Positions 1-7,529 of a stretch of DNA of 64,000 nucleotides are shown here, piece after piece (the stretch's first letter is position 1; each line of letters starts with the position of its first letter). The stretch comes from Nocardia wallacei (GTDB lineage Bacteria; Actinomycetota; Actinomycetes; Mycobacteriales; Mycobacteriaceae). The translations under genes were made by a program, and so were the position numbers. The stretch covers positions 4,402,001 to 4,466,000 of the forward strand of contig NZ_AP023396.1 of assembly GCF_014466955.1 (NCBI RefSeq), read 5' to 3'. The notes under the pieces were generated by a model. That model saw only the letters and a program-made list of their open reading frames with translations, did no database searches and was not told the origin of the DNA.

Positions 1-906
1 CGGGACGAGAACCAGCACATTCTCCAGTATGTCGACAGCGGGCTCGACACCGTCGATCGAATAGTCCGGGATATCACGAAGAAACAGCACCGCCACGCCG
101 GGGAGGTAGGCGGGCTGATTCGGCGAGTGGAGGACCTGACGCGACCTCCCCAGCCGATGGCTCGCTCGACGACCTCTCCGGCAACACCTGCCGCCGGGCC
201 AACCGCACCCGTCGCGCCAGCTCCGCCTGCGGACACCACGGAGCAAGCGGAACCACCACACCTTTCGAAACCACTGGTCGCCGGTACCGCACCGCCGAAA
301 GCCGGACCGGGCGTCGAGCCCGGAGAACCCGGCGAATCGACAAGGCCGCAGGTAGACCCCGGCCGTCCTGCCGACGGGGCCGTCGGCGCACCTGTCGACC
401 AGCCCACAGAGCCCGGCTCGCCGACCCGGGACTCCGAATACATCGCTGCGACGGCGACGCCATCGACTACCGCGTCGAATTCCGACGACAGTCGAGCGGT
501 CTCGCAGGAACACGGTCGAGAGCAAGCCGCGCTCACCGACCAGACGTATAAGGCAGCAGAGACGGAACCGACACGGACCCCGTGGTCGACGGTAGAAAAC
601 GAGTTCACCGGCGGCCGATCGCAATCGGCGGCTCCCCACATGCTCGACGCGGCATTCCGCAACCGCAGAAAAGCCAGACGGAGAACCGCGGCCGCCGAAT
701 CGGCGGGCAAGGCGACCACCGTGGACGAGGCCGAGACACAGCAGGAGCCGGTGGTGGGCGACGCCGCCGCCACTCCCCCGGCCCGGCTCCGGTCGACGGT
801 TCCCTGGATACAGTCCGTCGGTGCCCGGGCCGCGCACACCGGTGCGGAAAACGTTCCGGCGTCGACACGCGCTTCGCGCGGCGCGGAGATTCAAGGAGAT
901 GCGTAG
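1..906 (+). CDS. Repetitive Pro/Ala/Thr-rich protein, 3' part only
   Basis: The frame is open from the first base of the window to a TAG stop at 904-906, so the gene starts upstream; an internal GTG at 127 is only an in-frame codon. The first ~40 visible residues look helical and charged (HILQYVDSGLDTVDRIVRDI). The remaining ~260 are low-complexity, rich in Pro, Ala, Thr and Glu, with an Arg-rich patch (NRRKARRRTAAA) around visible residue 220. I see no signal peptide, membrane segment or enzyme motif in the visible part. It could be the disordered tail of a surface, conjugation or regulatory protein, but no function can be assigned. Coding is supported by the uninterrupted frame and actinobacterial third-position GC. 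The gene ends 56 bases before a decayed duplicate of a NUDIX locus. Confidence 0.6.
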   Translation, partial: RDENQHILQYVDSGLDTVDRIVRDITKKQHRHAGEVGGLIRRVEDLTRPPQPMARSTTSPATPAAGPTAPVAPAPPADTTEQAEPPHLSKPLVAGTAPPKAGPGVEPGEPGESTRPQVDPGRPADGAVGAPVDQPTEPGSPTRDSEYIAATATPSTTASNSDDSRAVSQEHGREQAALTDQTYKAAETEPTRTPWSTVENEFTGGRSQSAAPHMLDAAFRNRRKARRRTAAAESAGKATTVDEAETQQEPVVGDAAATPPARLRSTVPWIQSVGARAAHTGAENVPASTRASRGAEIQGDA

Positions 907-962
907 CGGGCCCCGCTGCCCCACATGATGACCGCGGCGACGATGAGCAGGATCGCATACCC
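894..962 (-). pseudogene. C-terminal membrane-segment fragment of a lost gene
   Basis: On the minus strand this stretch reads as a hydrophobic helix and short tail (YAILLIVAAVIMWGSGARY) ending at a TGA at 894-896. It overlaps the end of the plus-strand gene by 13 bases. Upstream of the helix the frame runs straight into the duplicated NUDIX segment, so any N-terminal part has been replaced. I read it as the tail of a small membrane protein truncated at the repeat boundary; a chance hydrophobic reading is possible. Confidence 0.3.
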
Positions 963-1408
963 CACCGACCGTGCCGACCCGGAATCCGAACGCCCAGTCA
1001 CACCCGAATCGGGAGCCGCCATCCATGTTCACTGAACGAGGCGAACGCCCCAGCCAGGAATGCGCGGATGCCGATCGCCGGATACTCGATCACATCCAAC
1101 TCCGACACCTCGTCGAGCGAAAACCATTGCACCGCAGAACACTTCTCCGGCTCGAGGTTGGCCGGTTCAACAGCCCAGCGGACGGCATGAAGGAAACTCC
1201 GAGCCGCGGTTCAGGTCCCGACTCGACGACATCAGCGGCATGAACAACACGTAGGTCAACCGGATCGATGATCACCCCGACCTCTTCATAGGCTTCCCGG
1301 TCGGTGGCCGCGAGAAAGACCATGCCGCCCGACCACCCGACACCGCACCAGCGAAGCATGTCGCGACTCCGCGCGCCGACCACCCGGACAACGAAAACCG
1401 GCAGACCC
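962..1408. repeat. Dispersed direct repeat, copy 1 (other copy 53642-54267)
   Basis: A block of about 450 bp repeated 52.7 kb away in the same orientation. It covers a NUDIX gene and its flanks but carries an internal 179-bp deletion relative to the other copy. The left boundary is near the shared ACCGACCGTGCCGACC sequence and the right boundary lies just after a shared ACAACGAAAACCG. The stretch from 1409 to 1727 holds no gene I can support. Confidence 0.85.
998..1303 (-). pseudogene. Decayed NUDIX hydrolase copy
   Basis: This is a mutated second copy of the NUDIX gene at 53677-54138. The two loci are closely alike from about 962 to 1300. The copy then lacks the equivalent of 53981-54159, about 179 bp holding the start codon, the ribosome binding site and roughly the first 50 codons, including the start of the NUDIX box. 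A one-base loss in an A-run near 1195 (AAA against AAAA) also breaks the frame, and some substitutions add changes. Homology resumes at 1301 and fades near 1408. It cannot make a functional hydrolase. Confidence 0.85.
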
Positions 1409-1727
1409 GAACGAATGACGGCCATCCCAGCTGCTGCACTGGCACCGCCGCATCAGGCATGATCCGACCTGCCGAAGGTCGAGCGACTCACGGGCGAAAC
1501 GACAACAATGCGTAGCGAGTCCCGGACTGTCCGGCCATAGAGTCGACTACTCCCCGTCGGAACTGCCTCACCGAGCAGCCGGCCTAGTAGGCTCACGGAC
1601 GTCCCCGGGCGCTCTCTATCCGGTGATCAGTTGGTTGCCCACACCGCGGTAGCGGACACCGCAGGTGTATTGGTTTCATTGGTGTTCGCTTCTCGGTGTG
1701 CACGCGGAGTTGGACGGAGACGGGGTG

Positions 1728-2714
1728 TCAGTCTCCCTCTCGTGCCTGGAAGCCTGCTACGAGCAATCCTGCGAATAGCCCGCCTATGACGCCGGCCAGG
1801 AAGATCATGGCGTCGCGGATCGATTTCCATTTCTGGTCCTCGAACCGTGCCATGATGGTGAACGGCTCGCTGCGGCTCCAATCGCCGTGTACGTTCGAAT
1901 TGGAGGGTGGATCGGCGATGGCGATCTGTTTCGAGGCTTCTTTGCTGTACAGCGTGGCGGTAATGCTCGGCTTTTTGTCTGTCGATCTCAGCTCCTGGCC
2001 GTAGACGGATAAACATTCGGACCTGTGGAAGTTCAGAGTTCCTGTGGAAAAATCGATCGCCTGATCACCTATTCTGCCGGTTCTCCAAGTCGATGCGATC
2101 AGCGTGGTCTCCGGCACGACCTCGGGGAATATCAGTTGTATGGTTACCCCGTCAGCGACGGTCGAATCCCACCCATTGCTCGCGACCAACCGAGCCTGCC
2201 CGAGTCCTCCAAATATAGCCGAAACCGCCCCCAGGTCTTTGAGTCCGATCTTCTTGTTGAGTTCTGCGTCTCTCGGGCAATCTCGAATGTCCGCCGGCGT
2301 CCAGCTGGTCGGTGCTGTATCGACATATGCGTCTTGGAAATCCGGTAGCGCATCGAACGTTGCCTGCGGATTGCCGTTGGTCACAGGGATCATTCGAGCA
2401 CGAAACCGCATGCTTCCTGTACCGATGAGCGCCCATCGAAAATTTACTCGGTCGCGCACATTGAGAAATGTGATCTCGGTGAATCCGGTCATCGTCTCAG
2501 CTCGAAACAGGTTGAACCGAACTCGTATTTTGACCTCGGCGCCGGGCTCATTGGTGAGCACGCGAAGTGCCGAGCTGCGTGAGGGCAACGGAGCCTCGGC
2601 TCGAGGGTTATTCCACGGCGGCGGGTAGTTGGCAGTTGCGGAGGCATAGAGGCCAGCCGAGATGAGCAGGCAGACGACACTGGTGACGAAATAGAACGCG
2701 CGACGACTCGGCAT
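1728..2714 (-). CDS. Hypothetical two-TM exported-loop membrane protein
   Basis: A 328-residue protein of unknown function. It begins with a basic MPSRR and a hydrophobic stretch at about residues 7-26 (FVTSVVCLLISAGLYASA), which acts as an uncleaved anchor or signal. It has a long polar central region of about 260 residues with beta-like character, a second membrane helix near residues 302-321 (FLAGVIGGLFAGLLVAGF), and a short basic C-terminus. This topology places the central domain outside the membrane. Codon use is somewhat less GC-biased than in neighbours, which may indicate transfer. It is monocistronic, with an AT-richer region upstream (about 2715-2800) that may hold its promoter. 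No family was recognised. Confidence 0.75.
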   Translation of the reverse strand: MPSRRAFYFVTSVVCLLISAGLYASATANYPPPWNNPRAEAPLPSRSSALRVLTNEPGAEVKIRVRFNLFRAETMTGFTEITFLNVRDRVNFRWALIGTGSMRFRARMIPVTNGNPQATFDALPDFQDAYVDTAPTSWTPADIRDCPRDAELNKKIGLKDLGAVSAIFGGLGQARLVASNGWDSTVADGVTIQLIFPEVVPETTLIASTWRTGRIGDQAIDFSTGTLNFHRSECLSVYGQELRSTDKKPSITATLYSKEASKQIAIADPPSNSNVHGDWSRSEPFTIMARFEDQKWKSIRDAMIFLAGVIGGLFAGLLVAGFQAREGD

Positions 2715-3481
2715 CGTTGCAGCGTAGCGATTTCTGCGCCGCTTACTCTATTTTGCGATTACGGGAACGTCACATATTCGATACCACCAGGTTTGTCGTA
2801 TCATGATCCTGTCATCCGCTGTATTCACCGTTCATTCCAGTGCGGGCATGCCATTGATCTTGGTCGAGAATCCGTTGGTGGCCGCAGGACTCGAGGGAAC
2901 CGCCCGATGCAGAATATTCGAGACCACCGAGCGCCCGGCCCAACCCGGCGACGTCGCTCTACAAACTCCTCCAGCAGGTCAAGAACAGACAGTGCCCCAC
3001 CATCCAGAAGGGATGGGAAGTGGTCTTACGAACCTGTGGGCACGAACCCGCCCACACCTGCCTCCACCGGTCCGATGGTCGGTTGCTTCTGTTGTGATCC
3101 GACGGCCATGAAGGTCAGTGGGGGACCCTGACCGTGTGCGTGAGTTCGACTGTGCCGAACTGAGTTTCGATGACCTCGCCGCTCCACCGTGCGTAACCGA
3201 GTGTGGACATACCCCAGCGCGTCAGCCTTCTCAGCAGGTTGCTCGGTTCACGCTCCGAGCAAGAGATCAGGAAGAGGACCCGCGATGGCCAGATCGCAAC
3301 GGTCAATGCGTCTCGAGTCAAGATCCTGGCAGGGTCTTGCTGGTCATTTGGTTGATGGCACGGCTTGGGAGATCACCTGAAAGCGTTCGGTTGCCGATCA
3401 GGAGATGCCTGCTGATGCTGTGGGTGCAAAGGATTGATACGGCAGACCCCGTTGGAGCGGATGCGGGAACCTGCTCATCGG
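2715..3481. other. Intergenic region, no supported gene
   Basis: About 770 bp without a convincing coding frame: the open frames are short, overlap in several frames and lack ribosome binding sites. One plus-strand stretch near 2945-3100 reads as protein-like (TSLYKLLQQVKNRQCPTIQK) but has no start and could be a relic. The beginning probably contains the promoter of the minus-strand membrane protein. Confidence 0.5.
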
Positions 3482-3892
3482 TCAGCCGGTCGCCTGTCCG
3501 AGAGCGAGTAGGTTGCCTTCACTGTCGCGGAAGAACGCGCCGCGCTCGCCGTTGCCCTTGCTGGGGTAGTTGCTGGGGACGGTCACGGTATCGCCGTCGA
3601 CCATGAAGCCGGGGACATCGACTGTTTCGAAGCGCAGTCCGCGTTCCCGGAGTTCGGCCATGACCTTGTCGAGGTCAGAGACTTCGAAGCCGATCTGTGT
3701 CGCGGTTCCTGATGCCGTCCCGGATGACAGGAACAGGTGGAACTCCGTCGTCCCGCACACGTAGCGCAATCCGCCCTCGCGTTCCTCGACAGCGTCGAGC
3801 CCAAGAACCTCACGGTAAAACCGTCGTGCTCGATCGAGGTCCTGAGCAGGTAGTTTGGTGATGGCATGCGCGTAATTCAGCAACCCGGCCAT
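3482..3892 (-). CDS. VOC (glyoxalase/bleomycin-resistance fold) protein
   Basis: A 136-residue single-domain vicinal-oxygen-chelate protein. The opening YAHAITKLPAQDLDRARRFY, followed by a second beta-alpha unit (FEVSDLDKVMAELRERGLRF) and the closing FFRDSEGNLLAL, is the usual pattern. His9 stands where a metal ligand is normally found. The second His position appears as Gln (TATQIGFEV), and the C-terminal Glu that usually ends the domain is Ala (NLLALG). The metal site is therefore incomplete and the protein may be a binding protein rather than a glyoxalase. The ATG is followed directly by a canonical domain start. It is divergent from the hydrolase at 4029. Confidence 0.85.
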   Translation of the reverse strand: MAGLLNYAHAITKLPAQDLDRARRFYREVLGLDAVEEREGGLRYVCGTTEFHLFLSSGTASGTATQIGFEVSDLDKVMAELRERGLRFETVDVPGFMVDGDTVTVPSNYPSKGNGERGAFFRDSEGNLLALGQATG

Positions 3893-4028
3893 AAGTGTTC
3901 CTTCGCATCGTGGCGGTCAGCTGGCGCCATCGAGATCGTCGTCAGCGGCGGTTCTCATCACCGACCAGGTGACGCGGATGGTGCATTCTCGAGGCGGCGG
4001 CGTCGTCCCGCGGGGTAGAAACGGTCTG

Positions 4029-4652
4029 ATGAATGCTAGTGCGCGTGAACCACTCACAGTGGTCCTGTTTCATTCGATGTTCGGCTTGCGACCGGTCGAG
4101 TTGGCCGCTGCCGAGCGTCTACGCGGCCGCGGTCACCGGGTCTCCACGCCAGACCTGTTCGCCGGTGCAGTCGTGGGCGATCATGGTTTGGTGCATGCGC
4201 TCGAGGACGGTTTCGCGCTCATGGAACGCATCGGCTGGGACACGATCATGACCAGGGCCCGCGCCGCCGTACGCGATCTGCCCGCCAACACCGTTCTCGG
4301 CGGATTCTCGATGGGGGTCGGCGTCATCGGCGACCTGTGGCCCGACCGGCTCGCAGCCGCCGGCGTGTTCCTCCTCCACGCGACCACCACTGTTCCCGAG
4401 GGCATCCCCAGCGGCACACCAGTACAGGCCCACGTCGCCGCTGGCGACCGATTCGCCCCACCCGACCAACTGGCCGCCTACCAGACGAGCGCGGCTCGTG
4501 CCGGCGCCCAGGCCACACTGCATTCCTACCCCGGCGCCGGCCATTTCTACACCGACTCCAGCCTGCCCGACCACGACCCCGACGCCACCCACCGCACCTG
4601 GCAATCCATCGACAGCCTCCTCGACCGAGCTCGTCAACGCACGTCACTCTGA
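4029..4652 (+). CDS. Dienelactone-hydrolase-family alpha/beta hydrolase
   Basis: A 207-residue protein with the compact DLH fold. The triad is visible: Ser in GGFSMGVG near residue 94 (dienelactone hydrolases proper have Cys, so this is a Ser variant), Asp in AAGDRFAPP and His in GAGHFYTD. The N-terminal VVLFHSMFGLRP supplies the oxyanion-hole strand. An upstream in-frame ATG at 3969 would add a basic non-conserved extension; the ATG at 4029 is preferred because the fold begins soon after it. DLH proteins hydrolyse small lactones or esters, but the substrate here is unknown. It is divergent from the VOC gene and just upstream of a transposon-rich zone. Confidence 0.8.
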   Translation: MNASAREPLTVVLFHSMFGLRPVELAAAERLRGRGHRVSTPDLFAGAVVGDHGLVHALEDGFALMERIGWDTIMTRARAAVRDLPANTVLGGFSMGVGVIGDLWPDRLAAAGVFLLHATTTVPEGIPSGTPVQAHVAAGDRFAPPDQLAAYQTSAARAGAQATLHSYPGAGHFYTDSSLPDHDPDATHRTWQSIDSLLDRARQRTSL

Positions 4653-4718
4653 CGCTTTCCTTCTAACCGATGGTCAGATCCCGCACCGAGAGCAGCCGGG
4701 CGAAACGACAGTAGCCGC

Positions 4719-5994
4719 TTATCGAGTGCTTATCCCCTGGTCACGATCAGCGAAGGCCGTGCCAGGTACTCGGTCGTCGATCGCCTGGTGCGGCCTGATC
4801 GTGTTGTAAATGACCCGGAATCGATGGATCTCCATGTCCAGGGCGTCGCCGTCGGCGATGACGCCGCGGAACAGGTGCTCGTATTTCAAGGTGCCGAAAA
4901 ACCTCTCGATCACACCGTTCGCCTGGGGTGACCGGACTCTGGTGCGGACATGCCGCAGCAGCGGATCCGGCCCGTCGAACGCGGTCTTGAAGACCTCTCC
5001 GCGGAAGCAGGGGCCGTTGTCCGACACCACCGCAATCGGCGCCGGTGCCATATCGAGTACTTCCCCGGCCGGACCGATGACCTCGGCCAGTCCGCGATCG
5101 GTGCGAAGGTCTTCGAGACCGAGGATTCGTTCGGCCTCAGTGACCGCGAGCCGCAGGCACGCCAGTGCGTCGGCGCCGCGGGCGGTCGGGGTCACGGTGA
5201 TAGCCAGGCAGTATTAGGTGGCGTAGTCGATCACCGCGCAGATCCGCCAGATGCCACCACCGCTGGTTTCGAATTCACTGAAGTCGGTCTGCCACACTCG
5301 ATTCCGATCGGTTGGCGGATCGTGGAATACCTTGCGCCGCAGCATCGCCCACGACTTGCGGTCGGCCCGATACCCCTGCGGCAGCAATAGCCCACGACGC
5401 CGCAGGGCCCGCTGCACGGTGGAGGTGGAGACCCGTAGCCGCCGGCACGCATCAACGCGGCGATCTTGCGGTGCCCCCACGCCGGCCACTCCTCGGCGTA
5501 CTTTGCCGCGATCGGTTCGAATCGATCAATCTTCGGCGACGGCCACGGACCATACGGTGGGTCACCCTCGCGCAGCCGGGCCAGCCGTCGCCGATAGGTG
5601 CGTTCCGGAATTCCGGTCAGTCGAACGAACCTCGAAACCGGCAGTCCCTCTGCCGCTCTCAGAGCTTCGAGGTCAGCGAAGGGACCTGATCCACCAAAGC
5701 GGCACCGTGCTGCCACACCCGCAGCTGCACCGTCACCTCGGCCAGCGCCAGCTTCAGCTGCTCGTTCTCCATACGCAGCCGCCGCTGCTCCGGCGTCCCC
5801 TGCGCGCCGGCCGGGCCGGAGGGGATCTCATCCAAGGCCTTGGTCCGGGCCTCCAGGAACACCTGCTTCCACTTACCTACCGATGCCGTGCTCACCCCGC
5901 GCCGTCGCGCGGCCTCCGCAGCGCTCATCTCCCCGGACAAGACCGACAGCACCACGCGCACCTTGTCCTCGACCGGAATCTTCACCGTCGTGAC
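4719..5994 (-). pseudogene. Degenerate IS3-type transposase (orfA plus broken orfB)
   Basis: The orfA part (5659-5994, GTG start) has an HTH_Tnp-type helix-turn-helix (AAEAARRRGVSTASVGKWKQ) and a helical tail. The orfB part follows on overlapping frames. It is intact through RLTGIPERTYRRRLARLREG and HRKIAALMRA, shifts frame near 5445, continues as VSTSTVQRALRRRGLLLPQG and WQTDFSEFETSGGG, then meets an in-frame TAA at 5214-5216 just after VIDYAT. The last part (from about 5213 down to 4719) holds VVSDNGPCFRGE and the ANGVIERFFGTLKYE segment of the rve catalytic core. With one frameshift and one stop the enzyme cannot be made. I could not define its terminal repeats. Confidence 0.85.
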
Positions 5995-6098
5995 CTCGCC
6001 ACAGACCGGCTCTTCCTGGCTCGATGTGCTCGGTGAGGTTCCCCCGCTTTCACGGAGAGCTCTGACGTGGTCCGATAGGGGCCGGAAGGAGTTCATCA

Positions 6099-6404
6099 GT
6101 GGCAGCACCGAAGAAGTATCCGGACGAGTTGAGGGCTCGGGCGGTCAGGTTGTATCGGGATGCGGATCCCAAGCCGACGATCCGGAAGCTGGCCGCGCAG
6201 CTGGGGGTGCATCACGAGGCTCTGCGGAACTGGATCCGCCAGGCCGAAGCGGACGCCGGCGAGCGTAGCGATCGGCCGACGACCGACATGGCCGAAGAGA
6301 ACAAGCAACTACGCAAGCGGGTCGCCGAACTCGAACGCGTGAACGCCGTATTGCGTGATGCGAGTGCGTATTTCGCGTCGGAGCCCGGCCAGACCCGGAG
6401 GTGA
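6099..6404 (+). CDS. IS3-family transposase OrfA
   Basis: A 101-residue protein: an N-terminal helix-turn-helix (PTIRKLAAQLGVHHEALRNW, about residues 26-45) that binds the element ends, followed by a leucine-zipper-like coiled coil (EENKQLRKRVAELERVNAVL) typical of IS3 OrfA. GTG start. Its TGA stop overlaps the GTG start of orfB, so a ribosomal slip would give the OrfAB fusion transposase. Confidence 0.9.
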   Translation: MAAPKKYPDELRARAVRLYRDADPKPTIRKLAAQLGVHHEALRNWIRQAEADAGERSDRPTTDMAEENKQLRKRVAELERVNAVLRDASAYFASEPGQTRR

Positions 6405-7294
6405 TCGTGCGGTTCGTGAAAGATCACCCGCAGCACTCGGTCGAGCTCGTATTGCGGGTGCTGGGCATCGCGTCGTCGACGTTCTATGGATGGCTGGCCC
6501 AGGCCAAGAACCCCTCGCGGCGGCGGCTGGCCGACGAACAATTGCTGGCTGAGATCGTCGATATCCACACCAGCTCCGGCGGCACCTACGGATCGCCGCG
6601 AGTGCACGCGATGCTGCGCCGCCGCGGTATCGCGGTCGGCCGCAAACGAGTCGAGCGGCTGATGCGGCGGGCGGGGCTGCAGGGCGCGTTCCTGCGTAAG
6701 AAATGGCGTATTCCCTCGACGCGGCAGGACCGCCGCGCCACGCCGGCACCGGATCTGGTCAACCGTGACTTCACCGCGGACACCCCGGACCGGTTGCGGG
6801 TGGCGGATGCGACGCGGATCCCGACCGGCGAGGGCGTGTTCTGGCTGGCGGCGGTCCGGGACGCGTTCTCCAACCGGATCGTGGGCTGGAAATGCTCCGA
6901 CCGCTGCGACACCGAGCTGGTACTCGGGGCCCTGGAATACGCGGTGTGGGTGCGGGATGTGCGTGACGGACAACTGGTCCATCATTCCGATCGCGGCTCG
7001 ACCTACACAGCCATTCGGTTCGCAAACAGGTTGGCCGACAACGGAATAGCCCAGTCGATGGGGTCGGTCGGAGACAGCTACGACAATGCGCTCATGGAGA
7101 ACTTCTTCTCCACACTGAAGACCGAGCTGGTGTACCGGAACTCCTGGCGCACAAGGGAAGACGCGGAGAACGCCTTGTTCTCCTACATCGACGGCTGGTA
7201 CAACACCCAGCGCATCCAGAAGAAGCTGGATTGGCGATCACCCGACGAGTACGAAGCCAGCTACCATCAACGGGTTCTGGCCGGAACCAGATAA
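6401..7294 (+). CDS. IS3-family transposase OrfB (rve/DDE integrase core)
   Basis: A 297-residue catalytic subunit. An HTH_21-like region (YGSPRVHAMLRRRGIAVGRK) precedes the integrase core. The DDE residues are visible: Asp in LRVADATRIP, Asp in VHHSDRGSTYTA, and Glu in YDNALMENFFSTLKTE, 35 residues after the second Asp in the IS3 manner. The C-terminal YNTQRIQKKLDWRSPDEYE is the family ending. The frame has no interruptions, so the element may still be active. Confidence 0.93.
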   Translation: MIVRFVKDHPQHSVELVLRVLGIASSTFYGWLAQAKNPSRRRLADEQLLAEIVDIHTSSGGTYGSPRVHAMLRRRGIAVGRKRVERLMRRAGLQGAFLRKKWRIPSTRQDRRATPAPDLVNRDFTADTPDRLRVADATRIPTGEGVFWLAAVRDAFSNRIVGWKCSDRCDTELVLGALEYAVWVRDVRDGQLVHHSDRGSTYTAIRFANRLADNGIAQSMGSVGDSYDNALMENFFSTLKTELVYRNSWRTREDAENALFSYIDGWYNTQRIQKKLDWRSPDEYEASYHQRVLAGTR

Positions 7295-7326
7295 TCCGCT
7301 CTCCGGCTCGGCGGGGGAACCTCACC

Positions 7327-7389
7327 TACGACAAGAACCTCATCGCTGCCGCCGAGGCACACGGTTTTGCAGTCGTCGTGCCGACGTAG
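7327..7389 (+). pseudogene. PIN-domain (VapC-like) C-terminal remnant cut off by the IS
   Basis: Immediately after the right inverted repeat, 20 codons read YDKNLIAAAEAHGFAVVVPT and then TAG. The pattern of a strand, an Asp-x-Asn-Leu and an Ala-rich helix ending in a short strand is typical of the end of PIN-domain ribonuclease toxins. The rest of the gene is absent from the left side of the IS, so the insertion was accompanied or followed by a deletion. Confidence 0.5.
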
Positions 7390-7529
7390 GAGGTTCGGCT
7401 ATTGCGCTGCCCCGGAGTTCTGTGCGCCCTGGCGAGGGTGATGTCACGAGGATGTCCTGAAACGTCACTGACCAAGGGCACGGATCCATGACGACTGACC
7501 GCCGCAGAGACCGGCCGGCGACGAACAGC

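Larger units (their letters stand above)
6032..7326 (+). mobile_element. IS3-family insertion sequence, structurally intact
   Basis: The element is bounded by perfect 16-bp inverted repeats: GGTGAGGTTCCCCCGC at 6032-6047 and its exact complement at 7311-7326, about 1295 bp in all. It contains orfA and orfB overlapping by GTGA, as expected for programmed -1 frameshifting in this family. I see no clear target duplication. On the left it abuts the start of the degenerate transposase, and on the right the reading frame of a PIN-domain tail. Confidence 0.85.
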
